A stretch of 64,000 nucleotides of DNA from an uncultured bacterium (GTDB lineage Bacteria; Myxococcota_A; Bradymonadia; Bradymonadales; Bradymonadaceae), in assembly GCA_937981985.1 (NCBI GenBank), contig CALJNB010000015.1, forward strand, positions 20,566 through 84,565. Reading direction: 5' to 3'. Positions 39,393-49,070 of the stretch are shown here, piece by piece. Numbering within the stretch: the first letter of the stretch is position 1; each line of letters starts with the position of its first letter. The position numbers were made by a program, and so were the translations under genes. Below the pieces are notes generated by a model, which ran no database searches, was not told the origin of the DNA, and was given only the letters and a program-made list of their open reading frames with translations.

Positions 39393-40187
39393 ATGAAAAA
39401 TACATCTAAATTGTTGGCGATGAGCCTTCTTGCTGCAGGATTTCTCACTGCTTGTCCAAAAGGTGAAGAGCCAGCGGCAGAAGTTAAGGTCGAAGTTCCA
39501 GAAGTCGTGAAAGAAGTTGTCAAAGAGGAAGTAAAAGAGCCGGTTAAGGAAGAGGTTAAGGTAGACGAAGCAATGTACCTAAAAGCCGCTTTCGAAACGA
39601 CATGCGTAAAAGCTCACATCAACGATGCAGAAAAGTTGAAAGAAACGCTTGCAGAAGTATACGCGCGTTATGGTTACGACGAGGCTAAATTCGGCGACGC
39701 ACAAAAAGCGATGATGGAGAACGTCAGCACAACAACTGCGCTCGGCGAGAAGATGAAGCTTTGTACTAAAGAAATTGCCGGTCAGTTGAAAGAAAAGTCA
39801 TCAGAAGATCTCATGAAAGCAGAGGTCAAAGCTGATGATACAAAGGCTGATGGAGAAAAGGTTGTAAAAAAAGCTCCAGCGGTTGTTTATACCGGAAAGT
39901 ATAAGGCCAACGTTAGTGCTACGGGTTTCACCGGAACCGCTATGTCAATCACGGTTAAGAAGGACAATAAGGTCCTAGCAAGCTTCAAGGGTAAGCGAGA
40001 AGGAAAACTTTTCAGCTTAATTCTTCGCGGTGAAGTTAAGAAAGGTGGCGTCTTTACCGCTACAGGGAAGAAAGGGACCGCAACTGCTTCTATCACCGGT
40101 ACCATAAAGAAAGGGAGCGCAGTCGGTAGCGTTAGCGGTTCAATTAACAAGAAACCGTACAATACACGCTTTAACGCGAAGAAGTAA
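39393..40187 (+). CDS. Lipoprotein with V/K/E-rich linker
   Basis: MKNTSKLLAMSLLAAGFLTACPKGEE lipobox; VKEEVKEPVKEEVKV; C-terminal Gly/Lys beta-rich repeats. Confidence 0.7.
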   Translation: MKNTSKLLAMSLLAAGFLTACPKGEEPAAEVKVEVPEVVKEVVKEEVKEPVKEEVKVDEAMYLKAAFETTCVKAHINDAEKLKETLAEVYARYGYDEAKFGDAQKAMMENVSTTTALGEKMKLCTKEIAGQLKEKSSEDLMKAEVKADDTKADGEKVVKKAPAVVYTGKYKANVSATGFTGTAMSITVKKDNKVLASFKGKREGKLFSLILRGEVKKGGVFTATGKKGTATASITGTIKKGSAVGSVSGSINKKPYNTRFNAKK

Positions 40188-40210
40188 TCTAATAGGAACT
40201 TCTTTTTACG

Positions 40211-40235
40211 ACCGGCGTTTCACGCCGGTTTTTTT
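40211..40235 (+). terminator. Rho-independent terminator
   Basis: ACCGGCG-TTTCA-CGCCGGT followed by T run. Confidence 0.85.
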
Positions 40236-40310
40236 GTATCCGTGCCTCGTCTATTTTGTTGTCGCTGCACCTGTTTGTGGTATGATGTGAAAAATATCAT
40301 TGGAGCTAAC

Positions 40311-41198
40311 ATGCGTTTTTGTACCACTTGTGGTCGCAATTTTGAGGGCGAACTTCCCGAATGTCCTCATGATGGAACCCCTTTGTTTGACATGGGGGCT
40401 CCAAATAAAGAACCACTCCTCGCGGGTGCGTCAGATCCATGGAGGGAGGGAAGCGAAGCCGAGGTTGATCCTCCTGAGCCTCAAGTGGACGAGACTAAGG
40501 CTTCAGCGGAGTTAGAAGTCAAAAGTCCTGACGTGAGTGCGGAGGGTTTTGGTATCAAAAGCGATGCCACTCCAACGCATGGAGACGCCGACGATGCTGA
40601 AGTTTCTAAAGTATCCGACACAATCGATGGAAGTTCGGACAATCTCGAATCCGTTCTTTTCGATTCCAGTGACGAGTCGAAAGTTGATGCTGGAGACGAG
40701 GACTCTTTGGTCGACGATGTTTCGCGTGAGGTAAAGATAAAACAGAAAGAAGAGGTCATCCTTGACGATGCTTTAGCTCCGATCGAAGCCGGTAAGATAC
40801 CAAAATCTAGTGGTGGCAGTAAGCTTATTCCGATTATCTTGGTTCTTGTCTTACTGGGTGCGGCCGGATTCTATTTTGTCGGCGGCGGAAAAGAAATGCT
40901 TTCTCCTCCGGACGATGTGCCGGTTGTAACGAAAGAAGTTCCGAAGACGATTGTAAAAAAGGAAATCGACGCGGTTGGCGAACCAGTAGATATAGAAGAG
41001 AAAGTTGTCGAAGATACGAAATTAGCCGATACGGAAAATCCTCCAGCTACTGAAGAAGTTATACCTGAGCCCGTTAAAGAAGAACCGGTCGCGAAGGTTA
41101 AAAAACGTAAAAAAAGAGTTAAGAAGAAAGTCAAAAAGAAGAAAAGCTACGATCCCGAAGAAATGTTGAGAAGGGAACTCGAAGCCATGAATAAGTAG
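40311..41198 (+). CDS. Zinc-ribbon protein with acidic linker, one TM segment and Lys-rich C-terminus
   Basis: MRFCTTCGRNFEGELPECPHDGTPLF (ORF track starts at 40242); LIPIILVLVLLGAAGFYFV; KVKKRKKRVKKKVKKKK. Confidence 0.7.
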   Translation: MRFCTTCGRNFEGELPECPHDGTPLFDMGAPNKEPLLAGASDPWREGSEAEVDPPEPQVDETKASAELEVKSPDVSAEGFGIKSDATPTHGDADDAEVSKVSDTIDGSSDNLESVLFDSSDESKVDAGDEDSLVDDVSREVKIKQKEEVILDDALAPIEAGKIPKSSGGSKLIPIILVLVLLGAAGFYFVGGGKEMLSPPDDVPVVTKEVPKTIVKKEIDAVGEPVDIEEKVVEDTKLADTENPPATEEVIPEPVKEEPVAKVKKRKKRVKKKVKKKKSYDPEEMLRRELEAMNK

Positions 41199-41212
41199 TA
41201 AATCTACTTACG

Positions 41213-42430
41213 TCACTCGTCTAGGAAAAGGTTGTTCGAAGTTTTTTTCAAAACCTCTCCGACGAGTAGTTTCCAGGTCGAATATCCACCCATCCATTCC
41301 TTTAGCAGCTTGGCTCTTGCGGTCTTCGCGTAAATACGAGCAGACCGGCCTTTGAGTACATCGCCTTTGGAATTCAAAGCTACGGTATTAGGGCCCATAT
41401 CGATAACGAGTGGCCATGGCCGCTCCGACCAGCGTCCTACTTTTCGACCCGCTAAATCGGCGACGATATTACTTGCCGCAAGCCGTCCTTGTGCGACAGC
41501 GCAATGCGCGTTCATCGTAGCGGGAAGGTTGTCGACGCAGTCGCCAACAATATAGATTTCACGATGCTCAAAATGCCGGAGCGTCGAGTCGCCAATTTGT
41601 TCGAGTGCGGGTTGGTTGAAGAAATCGTGACGTTTCACACCGGCACACCAAAAGATATTTTCAGAACCTAACGACGTTGCGTCTTCAAATACGAGTTCCG
41701 AATTTCCAAAACCACTCACTTTGGTCTTAAGTAAAAGTTCGACACCGATTTTTTGTAGCTCGTCTCTGACTGGACCAGATAGTTGCGGGAACTCCGTGAG
41801 CACGCGATCATCGGCATCCAATAGGACAACGTTTACAAAAGAGCTCAATGACGGATATTTGGAGCGCGTGATTTCGGTAAGTGCGATGCGAAGTTTTGAC
41901 GCGAGAGATATTCCAGTCGGCCCGGCGCCAACAATGACGAAGGTGCACAACGAAGTAATCTTTGGTTTGGAATCTTTTGTCGATCTTAGAAGGAGGTCAG
42001 CTGCCTGTAGCGATTCTCTCATGCGTTCATTTACATTCAAAAAGTCCGTAGCCGTTTTGCAGCCAATAACTCTTGTGTTTGACGGATCTAATCCTCTCCA
42101 GTTAATCGTGCTTCCCGCAGCTACGATCGCAAAGTCGTAAGAGAGATCGGTTTTTGCGGTATGAATTATTTTGTCTTTTGGAGAAATACGTATCACGCGA
42201 TCGATTTCGATTTTTACCGGCGATGCGACGAGCTTATTTAGATGAGTGGTCACCTGACTCACTTTCTCTTGCCCCGTTGCGACGTTTGCTAATTGGGGGG
42301 AAGCGAGGAAATGGGCCCGATCGGAGACCAGTGTGATCTGTACCCGCTTCATGCCTCCCAACCTTTTTTTTAAGGTCCTTGCTGCTGCAATACCTGAGAA
42401 CCCACCGCCGATTATTACTATTTTTCGCAT
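41213..42430 (-). CDS. FAD/NAD(P)-dependent oxidoreductase, NADH dehydrogenase (NDH-2)-like
   Basis: MRKIVIIGGGFSGIAAARTLKKRL; FVIVGAGPTGISLASKL; GDCVDNLPATMNAHCAVAQGRLAASNI. ORF track start 42445. Confidence 0.85.
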   Translation of the reverse strand: MRKIVIIGGGFSGIAAARTLKKRLGGMKRVQITLVSDRAHFLASPQLANVATGQEKVSQVTTHLNKLVASPVKIEIDRVIRISPKDKIIHTAKTDLSYDFAIVAAGSTINWRGLDPSNTRVIGCKTATDFLNVNERMRESLQAADLLLRSTKDSKPKITSLCTFVIVGAGPTGISLASKLRIALTEITRSKYPSLSSFVNVVLLDADDRVLTEFPQLSGPVRDELQKIGVELLLKTKVSGFGNSELVFEDATSLGSENIFWCAGVKRHDFFNQPALEQIGDSTLRHFEHREIYIVGDCVDNLPATMNAHCAVAQGRLAASNIVADLAGRKVGRWSERPWPLVIDMGPNTVALNSKGDVLKGRSARIYAKTARAKLLKEWMGGYSTWKLLVGEVLKKTSNNLFLDE

Positions 42431-42590
42431 ATTTGAATATACCATATGCAGTGGTTGGTGGGGACGGGGAAATTTTTTTTTGGATCGAAAACCTCAACTT
42501 CTTCTTTCAGTTTAGTGGGATAAACAAAGGGCCAAAAGGAAACCTTACAAAAACGCACACCCCATATGTAGGCGGCTGTCCTACACCAAA

Positions 42591-42606
42591 CCACTACATA
42601 TAGTGG
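42591..42606 (+). promoter_or_regulatory. NrdR-box-like palindrome upstream of nrdJ
   Basis: CCACTACATATAGTGG resembles the NrdR consensus (ACACTATATATAGTGT); located upstream of a ribonucleotide reductase. Confidence 0.65.
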
Positions 42607-42807
42607 TTTTTATGTTGACTTCAAAACTGAGCCGGTTATCTTGAGGTTCTGGCTGAGGAGTCAGACACGAAACATTTTAGAAAAGTTTAAAATAAAATTA
42701 TCCATTTTGTTTAGGGCTTTTATGCGCGTATTTTTCGTTAAAAGTACGTATTTTTACAATTTAACTTCGAAAAGAATTTCGAAGATTACTCCAAGGAAGG
42801 ACCGACG

Positions 42808-45690
42808 ATGGCTACCACGATCGATACGACAGTTACGGAAGAATTATCACAAACTAAACGTCTTAGAAAATTTTCGGGAACCAAACGCGGTCTGGAGATC
42901 AAGCGTTACTTCTCCACTGACGGTACGCATCCTTTCGACAAACTCGACTGGGAAATGCGCGATGCGGTTATCGGTGATGCAAAGGGCAACGTTGTTTTCG
43001 AACAAAAGAACGTTGAGATTCCAACACCATGGTCACTCACAGCAACTAACGTAGTGGTTTCCAAATATTTCCGTGGGAAATTAGGTACAGCTGGACGCGA
43101 AACGAGTGTTAAACAACTCATTAACCGCGTTGTTGATTCCATTAGTGATTGGGGAATCGCTCAAGGGTACTTTGTGACCAAGAAGGATGGCGAAATCTTC
43201 AGAGCTGAAATGAAGCATCTTGTCGTAAATCAAAAGGTAGCCTTCAACAGTCCTGTCTGGTTCAACGTCGGTGTTGAAGAACGACCGCAAGCTTCAGCAT
43301 GTTTTATAAACTCGGTTGATGACACTATGGAGTCGATTCTTGGTTTGGCAAAAACCGAAGGTATGCTTTTCAAATGGGGTTCCGGAGCCGGCTCTAACCT
43401 TTCTACTATTCGATCAAGCCGTGAATTTTTAAGCAAAGGCGGAACCGCTTCTGGTCCTGTTTCGTTCATGCGTGGTTATGACGCGTTTGCAGGCGTCATT
43501 AAATCTGGCGGTAAAACACGCCGTGCAGCTAAGATGGTAATTTTGGATGTAAAACATCCCGATATTGAAGAATTCATTAACTGTAAGTCCTTAGAAGAGC
43601 AAAAAGCTTGGGCATTAATCGATGCAGGTTATGACGGCGGATTCAATGTTCCTGGCGGAGCATACGATTCTGTATTTTTTCAAAACGCGAACCATTCAAT
43701 CCGTGTAAATGACGAATTTATGCAAGCGGTTGTTGATGGTGGGACTTGGACCACAAGCGCAATTGTAGGCGGAGAAGACGTCGATACATATGATGCCCGC
43801 GATCTTATGCAACAGATTGCCGAAGCAACGCATCTTTGCGGCGATCCGGGAATGCAGTACGACACCACAATCAATGATTGGCACACTTGCCCAAATACCG
43901 ATCGTATTCACGCATCTAACCCATGTTCAGAATATATGTTTCTCAATGATTCGGCATGCAACTTGGCAAGCCTCAATTTGATGAAATTCCGTGACGCTGA
44001 CGGTGAGTTTGATACCGAAGCCTTCAGGGCTGCAGTTCGTCTTACTATTACTGCTCAAGAGATTTTGGTCGATAACGCAAGTTACCCGACGCCACAGATT
44101 GAAAAGAACTCGCACGCGTTTCGTCCACTAGGATTAGGATACGCAAATCTTGGTGCGCTTTTGATGGCAAAAGGCTTACCTTACGATTCAGCTGAGGGTC
44201 ACGCTTATGCTGGTGCGATTACGGCCGTAATGTGTGGCGAGGCGTATTCTCAATCGGCACGTTTGGCGGAAACCGTCGGTCCATTCTCGGGCTATGCTCT
44301 AAATGAAAAGCCAATGCTAAATGTTGTTGAAAAGCACGGTAGAGCGGTTGAAAACATTCCTAAATACTTCACAGCTATCAGACAGACCCCTCTTTTCGAA
44401 GCTGCGAAAGAAACGTGGGCCGAGGCAATCGATCTTGGAAGGAAGTTCGGTTACCGTAACGCACAGGTTACCGTTCTAGCTCCGACAGGAACCATTGGTT
44501 TCATGATGGATTGTGACACGACCGGAATAGAGCCTGATATCGCACTCATTAAGTACAAGAAGCTTGTGGGTGGTGGATTTTTCAAAATTGTTAATCAAAC
44601 GGTTCCAGAAGCGTTAACGCAGCTAGGTTATTCTGAACTCGAACGCAACGAGATTATCGATTACCTCATGGAAAACGATACGATCGAAGGCGCGCCACAC
44701 TTGCAGGATAGTGATCTTCCGGTATTTGATTGTGCGTTCAAACCCGCAAACGGTACGAGAAGTATCGTTCCGATGGGACACGCGCTAATGATGGGGGCAG
44801 CTCAGCCGTTTCTTTCTGGTGCAATATCTAAAACGGTAAATATGCCGTCATCGGCAACCGTTGAAGAAATTGCTGAAGTATATATTGATGCTTGGAAGTT
44901 AGGATTGAAAGCTATTGCTATCTACCGTGATGGTTGCAAACGAACCCAGCCGCTTTCAACATCCTTGGATGCTGAAGTGAAAGCCAAGGCCGAAGCAACC
45001 AATCCGGTTGTTCCGTCAATGGAGCAAGTCCACGCTCTTGCGAAAGAAAACGGTTACGTTCAGCGTAAGCGACTAGGAAACGAAAGAGATTCTATCACTC
45101 ATAAATTCTCAATTGCGGGTCACGAAGGATACATCACCGTTGGAAAATATGCTGATACAGGTCGCCCAGGCGAAATTTTCATTACGATGAGTAAAGAAGG
45201 ATCTGTTGTTAGCGGTCTCATGGATGCTTTTGCAACTTCAATTTCAATGTGTTTGCAGTACGGCGTACCCTTGGAAGTGTTGGTTGATAAATTCGCTCAC
45301 ACACGTTTTGAGCCGAGTGGTTATACCAATAATCCCCGTATTCGAGTTGCAAAATCGGTTACCGATTATATTTTCCGTTGGTTAGCTGACAAATTTTTGG
45401 ACGAAGACACAAAAGCGTTGTATCTAAATATGGAAACTGACGCGTGGAGGCCCGGATCTGAGAAAGCAGCACCGGGAACTAAAATAAACATCAATTTTCC
45501 AACGATTGAAGAGGCTGAAGAGCCATCCTTCGCTGATGCGAAAACTGGTGACGTTATTTATGAGTCAAAAGGAGACGTGTTTACTTTGCAGGCTGACGCC
45601 CCGCCTTGTACCGTTTGTGGGTCCATCACCGTGCGCAGCGGCGCTTGTTACAAGTGTCAAAACTGCGGATCTACTAGCGGATGCTCTTGA
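42808..45690 (+). CDS. nrdJ: Adenosylcobalamin-dependent (class II) ribonucleotide reductase
   Basis: 960 aa; FNSPVWFNVGVEERPQASACFINSVDDTM, SNLSTIRSSRE, NPCSEYMFLNDSACNLASLNL, VTVLAPTGTIGFMMDCDTTGIEPD; C-terminal Cys pairs. Confidence 0.95.
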   Translation: MATTIDTTVTEELSQTKRLRKFSGTKRGLEIKRYFSTDGTHPFDKLDWEMRDAVIGDAKGNVVFEQKNVEIPTPWSLTATNVVVSKYFRGKLGTAGRETSVKQLINRVVDSISDWGIAQGYFVTKKDGEIFRAEMKHLVVNQKVAFNSPVWFNVGVEERPQASACFINSVDDTMESILGLAKTEGMLFKWGSGAGSNLSTIRSSREFLSKGGTASGPVSFMRGYDAFAGVIKSGGKTRRAAKMVILDVKHPDIEEFINCKSLEEQKAWALIDAGYDGGFNVPGGAYDSVFFQNANHSIRVNDEFMQAVVDGGTWTTSAIVGGEDVDTYDARDLMQQIAEATHLCGDPGMQYDTTINDWHTCPNTDRIHASNPCSEYMFLNDSACNLASLNLMKFRDADGEFDTEAFRAAVRLTITAQEILVDNASYPTPQIEKNSHAFRPLGLGYANLGALLMAKGLPYDSAEGHAYAGAITAVMCGEAYSQSARLAETVGPFSGYALNEKPMLNVVEKHGRAVENIPKYFTAIRQTPLFEAAKETWAEAIDLGRKFGYRNAQVTVLAPTGTIGFMMDCDTTGIEPDIALIKYKKLVGGGFFKIVNQTVPEALTQLGYSELERNEIIDYLMENDTIEGAPHLQDSDLPVFDCAFKPANGTRSIVPMGHALMMGAAQPFLSGAISKTVNMPSSATVEEIAEVYIDAWKLGLKAIAIYRDGCKRTQPLSTSLDAEVKAKAEATNPVVPSMEQVHALAKENGYVQRKRLGNERDSITHKFSIAGHEGYITVGKYADTGRPGEIFITMSKEGSVVSGLMDAFATSISMCLQYGVPLEVLVDKFAHTRFEPSGYTNNPRIRVAKSVTDYIFRWLADKFLDEDTKALYLNMETDAWRPGSEKAAPGTKININFPTIEEAEEPSFADAKTGDVIYESKGDVFTLQADAPPCTVCGSITVRSGACYKCQNCGSTSGCS

Positions 45691-45738
45691 TGTAAGAGTT
45701 CTGAGAAGTAATTTTCGGCAAAGCGTGGTATCTAAATT

Positions 45739-45768
45739 AAGGCCCCCTTTTTTGGGGGCCTTTTTTTT
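45739..45768 (+). terminator. Rho-independent terminator
   Basis: GGCCCCC-TTTTTT-GGGGGCC followed by TTTTTTTT. Confidence 0.9.
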
Positions 45769-45848
45769 GCACAAGTTTTGATCAAAATTCTCCTTGCGCT
45801 CAGATCGAGATAAGCTTAATTGGCGTTTTTGTTAATTGAGTTAATGAT

Positions 45849-47534
45849 ATGCGCTTTTACCTTCTAATTACTTTATTATGTTGTCTTCTACCTATGCATC
45901 TATCTGCAGACGAACCCATCACTGATAGATTCGTTTTCGAAGGACGGGTTGATTACTTTATGACCGGGATCAACTTGGCCCGAGATACCGATGGCGACAA
46001 TCGCATTGATACAAGTTCTCAGCCTGCGTCGTTTTCAATTGATGCCGCTTCAGTTCCAGTAGGATCGACGCTATCTAACGCGTTTTTATATTGGGGTGGG
46101 TCGCAGGTCCAAGATGGACTTGATTGTACCAGCAGCGCCGATGAAAAAGTCACCTTAAGCTCGCCGGCAAAACAAAATATAGAAATCACTGCAGACGCTT
46201 GTTATTGCGCTAACGCAAATTCAACGAAGATAGATCAATGGATTTGCCGTGCTGACGTTACGCATGTTGTCGGTAACGATATAGTTGGAGAATTTACGGT
46301 TAATAACTACGTCGGAAACTATACCAATAATCTGACCGACAACGCATCGGCGGCTTTGGCTGTTGTCTTCGAGAACGATCTTCTACGGCCGCGAAGGGTG
46401 GTTTTGTATGACGGCCTGATAGAGATGGTTCAATCTACTCATGTGATTTCTTTGTCCAATATTACAGTAGCTTCAATGCCGCGTGGTGACCTTACTTATT
46501 ATGTTTTGGAAGGAGATATGGGAGGATTTGGGGACGAGACGATTAGGGTCGATGGCTTACCCGGTCCGATGGGGCCGATTGCCCTTCAGGGATCGAGCAA
46601 TCCGGCCACGAATCCCTTCAACCAAACCATTAACACGACGTCTCCGTCCATAGAGGGCGTTGTTGGCGTCGATATTGACCAGTTTGATATTGGCGCAGCA
46701 CTAAGCCCGGCTGATACGCAAATTGATGTTTCAATTTCCACAGGTTCGGACAAAGTCTGGCTTGCCGTAAATATCGTTGGGGTCGATCTTTTTGATCCCG
46801 TGCTTACACAAAATTCGTCCAAGACCGGTTTACTATTAACAGACAAAAACGGCGATGGAATCGCGTCTCCGGGCGACGTTATTCGTTATATTATTCATCT
46901 TGAAAATACAGGTAATGAGGATGCAACCGTTGTTGTGACTGACGAAATTGCTTGGGCGGATGAAATTCGCGTGGATGCTGCCGGTGGTAATGCACGGCAG
47001 AATGGGGCGCTCATTACGATAAGTGATGTAAGAATTAGAAAGGGAGATTCTGTCGATATCTTAATCGATGCGCGTATCGGTCCAACTAGCGATGAAGTCG
47101 TTCTCACCAATGTGGCATCATGGTCAAATCCCAACGAAGGGGGTTTGCAGGGAAGGGTAAGCTCAAACACGATAATCGTTCGAGTTGATAGCGATATGGA
47201 TGGGGTTTTTGATAATGACGATAATTGCGTATTCGTGTCCAATTCCGAACAAATCGATGTTGATGGTGATGGGTTGGGTGATTTGTGTGACGTCGAGGAG
47301 ATTAGTATGACGCCCGATGCATCCCCTAATGGTCCAACGAATGCGGATATGGGCACCCCGGATGGTCGTAGTCAACCGGAGCTTGCTACTAAAGATACAC
47401 CGGACGAACTGCAAAAAGAGCTCGATTTTATCATTACCGGAGGATGCGCAACGAATAGTAGAAATTCGTCCAATTGGTTTATCTTCTTCGGTTTCATGTT
47501 ATTTGTTGCGCGGCGAAAATTTAAGGACGCCTAA
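45849..47534 (+). CDS. Exported surface protein with DUF11-like domain, TSP3 unit and C-terminal Gly-Cys/TM/Arg tail
   Basis: Signal peptide ...PMHLSADEP; GDVIRYIIHLENTGNEDATVVVTDEIAW; DSDMDGVFDNDDNCVFVSNSEQIDVDGDGLGDLCD; end GGCATNSRNSSNWFIFFGFMLFVARRKFKDA. Confidence 0.75.
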   Translation: MRFYLLITLLCCLLPMHLSADEPITDRFVFEGRVDYFMTGINLARDTDGDNRIDTSSQPASFSIDAASVPVGSTLSNAFLYWGGSQVQDGLDCTSSADEKVTLSSPAKQNIEITADACYCANANSTKIDQWICRADVTHVVGNDIVGEFTVNNYVGNYTNNLTDNASAALAVVFENDLLRPRRVVLYDGLIEMVQSTHVISLSNITVASMPRGDLTYYVLEGDMGGFGDETIRVDGLPGPMGPIALQGSSNPATNPFNQTINTTSPSIEGVVGVDIDQFDIGAALSPADTQIDVSISTGSDKVWLAVNIVGVDLFDPVLTQNSSKTGLLLTDKNGDGIASPGDVIRYIIHLENTGNEDATVVVTDEIAWADEIRVDAAGGNARQNGALITISDVRIRKGDSVDILIDARIGPTSDEVVLTNVASWSNPNEGGLQGRVSSNTIIVRVDSDMDGVFDNDDNCVFVSNSEQIDVDGDGLGDLCDVEEISMTPDASPNGPTNADMGTPDGRSQPELATKDTPDELQKELDFIITGGCATNSRNSSNWFIFFGFMLFVARRKFKDA

Positions 47535-47612
47535 TTGGACAGCACGGGTTAGGATGTTGAATTCAGTACGATTCGGGATCTCGACGAGATTCCTTTCCTC
47601 GGTGATGCTTCA

Positions 47613-49070
47613 TTGAAGATTCTTTTCGATCTTGCCAATGAAGCCGGCTTCTTTCCTTCATCTGTTAGTTGTGATGGTCTTATCCCGCAAAGTTTTGGTG
47701 ATGTCGTCAAAATTACGACCACAGAACATTTGGTTATGATCGAAAATTCGAAATGCACGACTTTTTCGGCGAATGTTGATGTTGATATTGATATCGAAGG
47801 TTTGTTGCCGCCAAAGCATCGCACCCTCCAAGCCTTAGACCGGGTAACGACAATTGAAGGTAGACTTCGTTTCGGAGAGAATCCCTTTTTGACTTCTCCA
47901 GAACTTCGCGGATTAAAGCGCGTCGGTACGATTAAACCACCGTCGGCAAGGACACTTGTTGCGAATAGTTTTCAATACAAGCCGGAATTTCGCAAATTAT
48001 ACTTTGCCCTTGAAGAAGTTGACGTTCTCGAAGCCAGCATAGGACTAGAATTTCCATCGGTGAAGAGAATTGGGAGCTTGGCTCTTTCTGGGATGACTGA
48101 TCATGTGTTTCCGTCACTTTTGGAAGCAAACAGTATTTTCATATCGAGATTTTCCGGGACACAAGTTCGACCGAGTCCCAATACCGATCTTTTTCCGGAA
48201 TTGAAGAAAGTAAAATGGATGGCAATCGAAGGGGGTAGTTCTTATATTTTTAACGGGCTTCGAAATTTGGAGGAAATGGAATCATTTAGATCCGAATCCG
48301 ATGTGGAGATTCACTTCGAATCCCTAAAAACCTTAAAAGAAATCGTCGTCGAAGACCGTACGTTTACGGGAAGTTTCGCGGCGCTTGAAAGCGTAGACAA
48401 CGTCCAAATGAACGTCAGCAGCTATCCCTTTCCGAAGTTAAAAAGAGTCACAAATCATTTTCAAATGGGAGGACGCGGCGGTCCGACACTCCCTTCTATA
48501 CTTGAAGAGGTCGGAGGCGTCTTTGAAATCGCCGGAATGCAAACAGGCTTTAATAAGCTTGTTAGCGTTGGCTCAACTGCGGTTGTCAGCTGTTCGCAGA
48601 ACGTCCAGTGGGAGGGATTAAACGCACTCACCTCTTTTCACAGTTTATCGATTTCCGTCGGAGATTGTGCCATTGGCGGGTTTGAAGATATCGTCGAAAT
48701 TGATCGGGTGATCGAAGTCTCTGTCCGCAAAGACGGTAGTTTCACGGGGCTAACTAACTTAGAGGTGGCCGGGAGCTTGGTTTATGAGGATGTCTCTGCA
48801 ACACCCGCGCTATTTCCGAAGCTGGAAACGGTGCAATCTCTGCGAGTTATGACAGAAATCTCCGGAGATCTCGCAGGTTTTGAAAGTCTGAAATTGATCG
48901 AAAGCTCCTTATCAATGAGAAGTGCTGCAACTATTTCAGGCTTCGATAAACTCGAGGCTGTTGGCGGCGATATCGTTTTCGCAAAACAAATGTCTACTGC
49001 CGTGCAAGATGAATTCCTGGCACGTTTACCGACTTTCTCGGGTAATATATCAATTAATAGCCTAAATTAA
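47613..49070 (+). CDS. Receptor-L/LRR-like repeat protein without visible signal peptide (possibly 5'-truncated)
   Basis: Repeating FPKLKRV.., GLRNLEEMESF, LESVDNVQM units; no hydrophobic N-terminus; in-frame stop shortly upstream (about 47550). Confidence 0.55.
   Translation: MKILFDLANEAGFFPSSVSCDGLIPQSFGDVVKITTTEHLVMIENSKCTTFSANVDVDIDIEGLLPPKHRTLQALDRVTTIEGRLRFGENPFLTSPELRGLKRVGTIKPPSARTLVANSFQYKPEFRKLYFALEEVDVLEASIGLEFPSVKRIGSLALSGMTDHVFPSLLEANSIFISRFSGTQVRPSPNTDLFPELKKVKWMAIEGGSSYIFNGLRNLEEMESFRSESDVEIHFESLKTLKEIVVEDRTFTGSFAALESVDNVQMNVSSYPFPKLKRVTNHFQMGGRGGPTLPSILEEVGGVFEIAGMQTGFNKLVSVGSTAVVSCSQNVQWEGLNALTSFHSLSISVGDCAIGGFEDIVEIDRVIEVSVRKDGSFTGLTNLEVAGSLVYEDVSATPALFPKLETVQSLRVMTEISGDLAGFESLKLIESSLSMRSAATISGFDKLEAVGGDIVFAKQMSTAVQDEFLARLPTFSGNISINSLN

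Noticed and set aside
42333-42603. Short plus-strand ORFs (42333-42515, 42379-42603) before nrdJ
   Set aside because: Overlap the start of the NDH-like gene and the nrdJ regulatory region; no RBS or recognisable domain.
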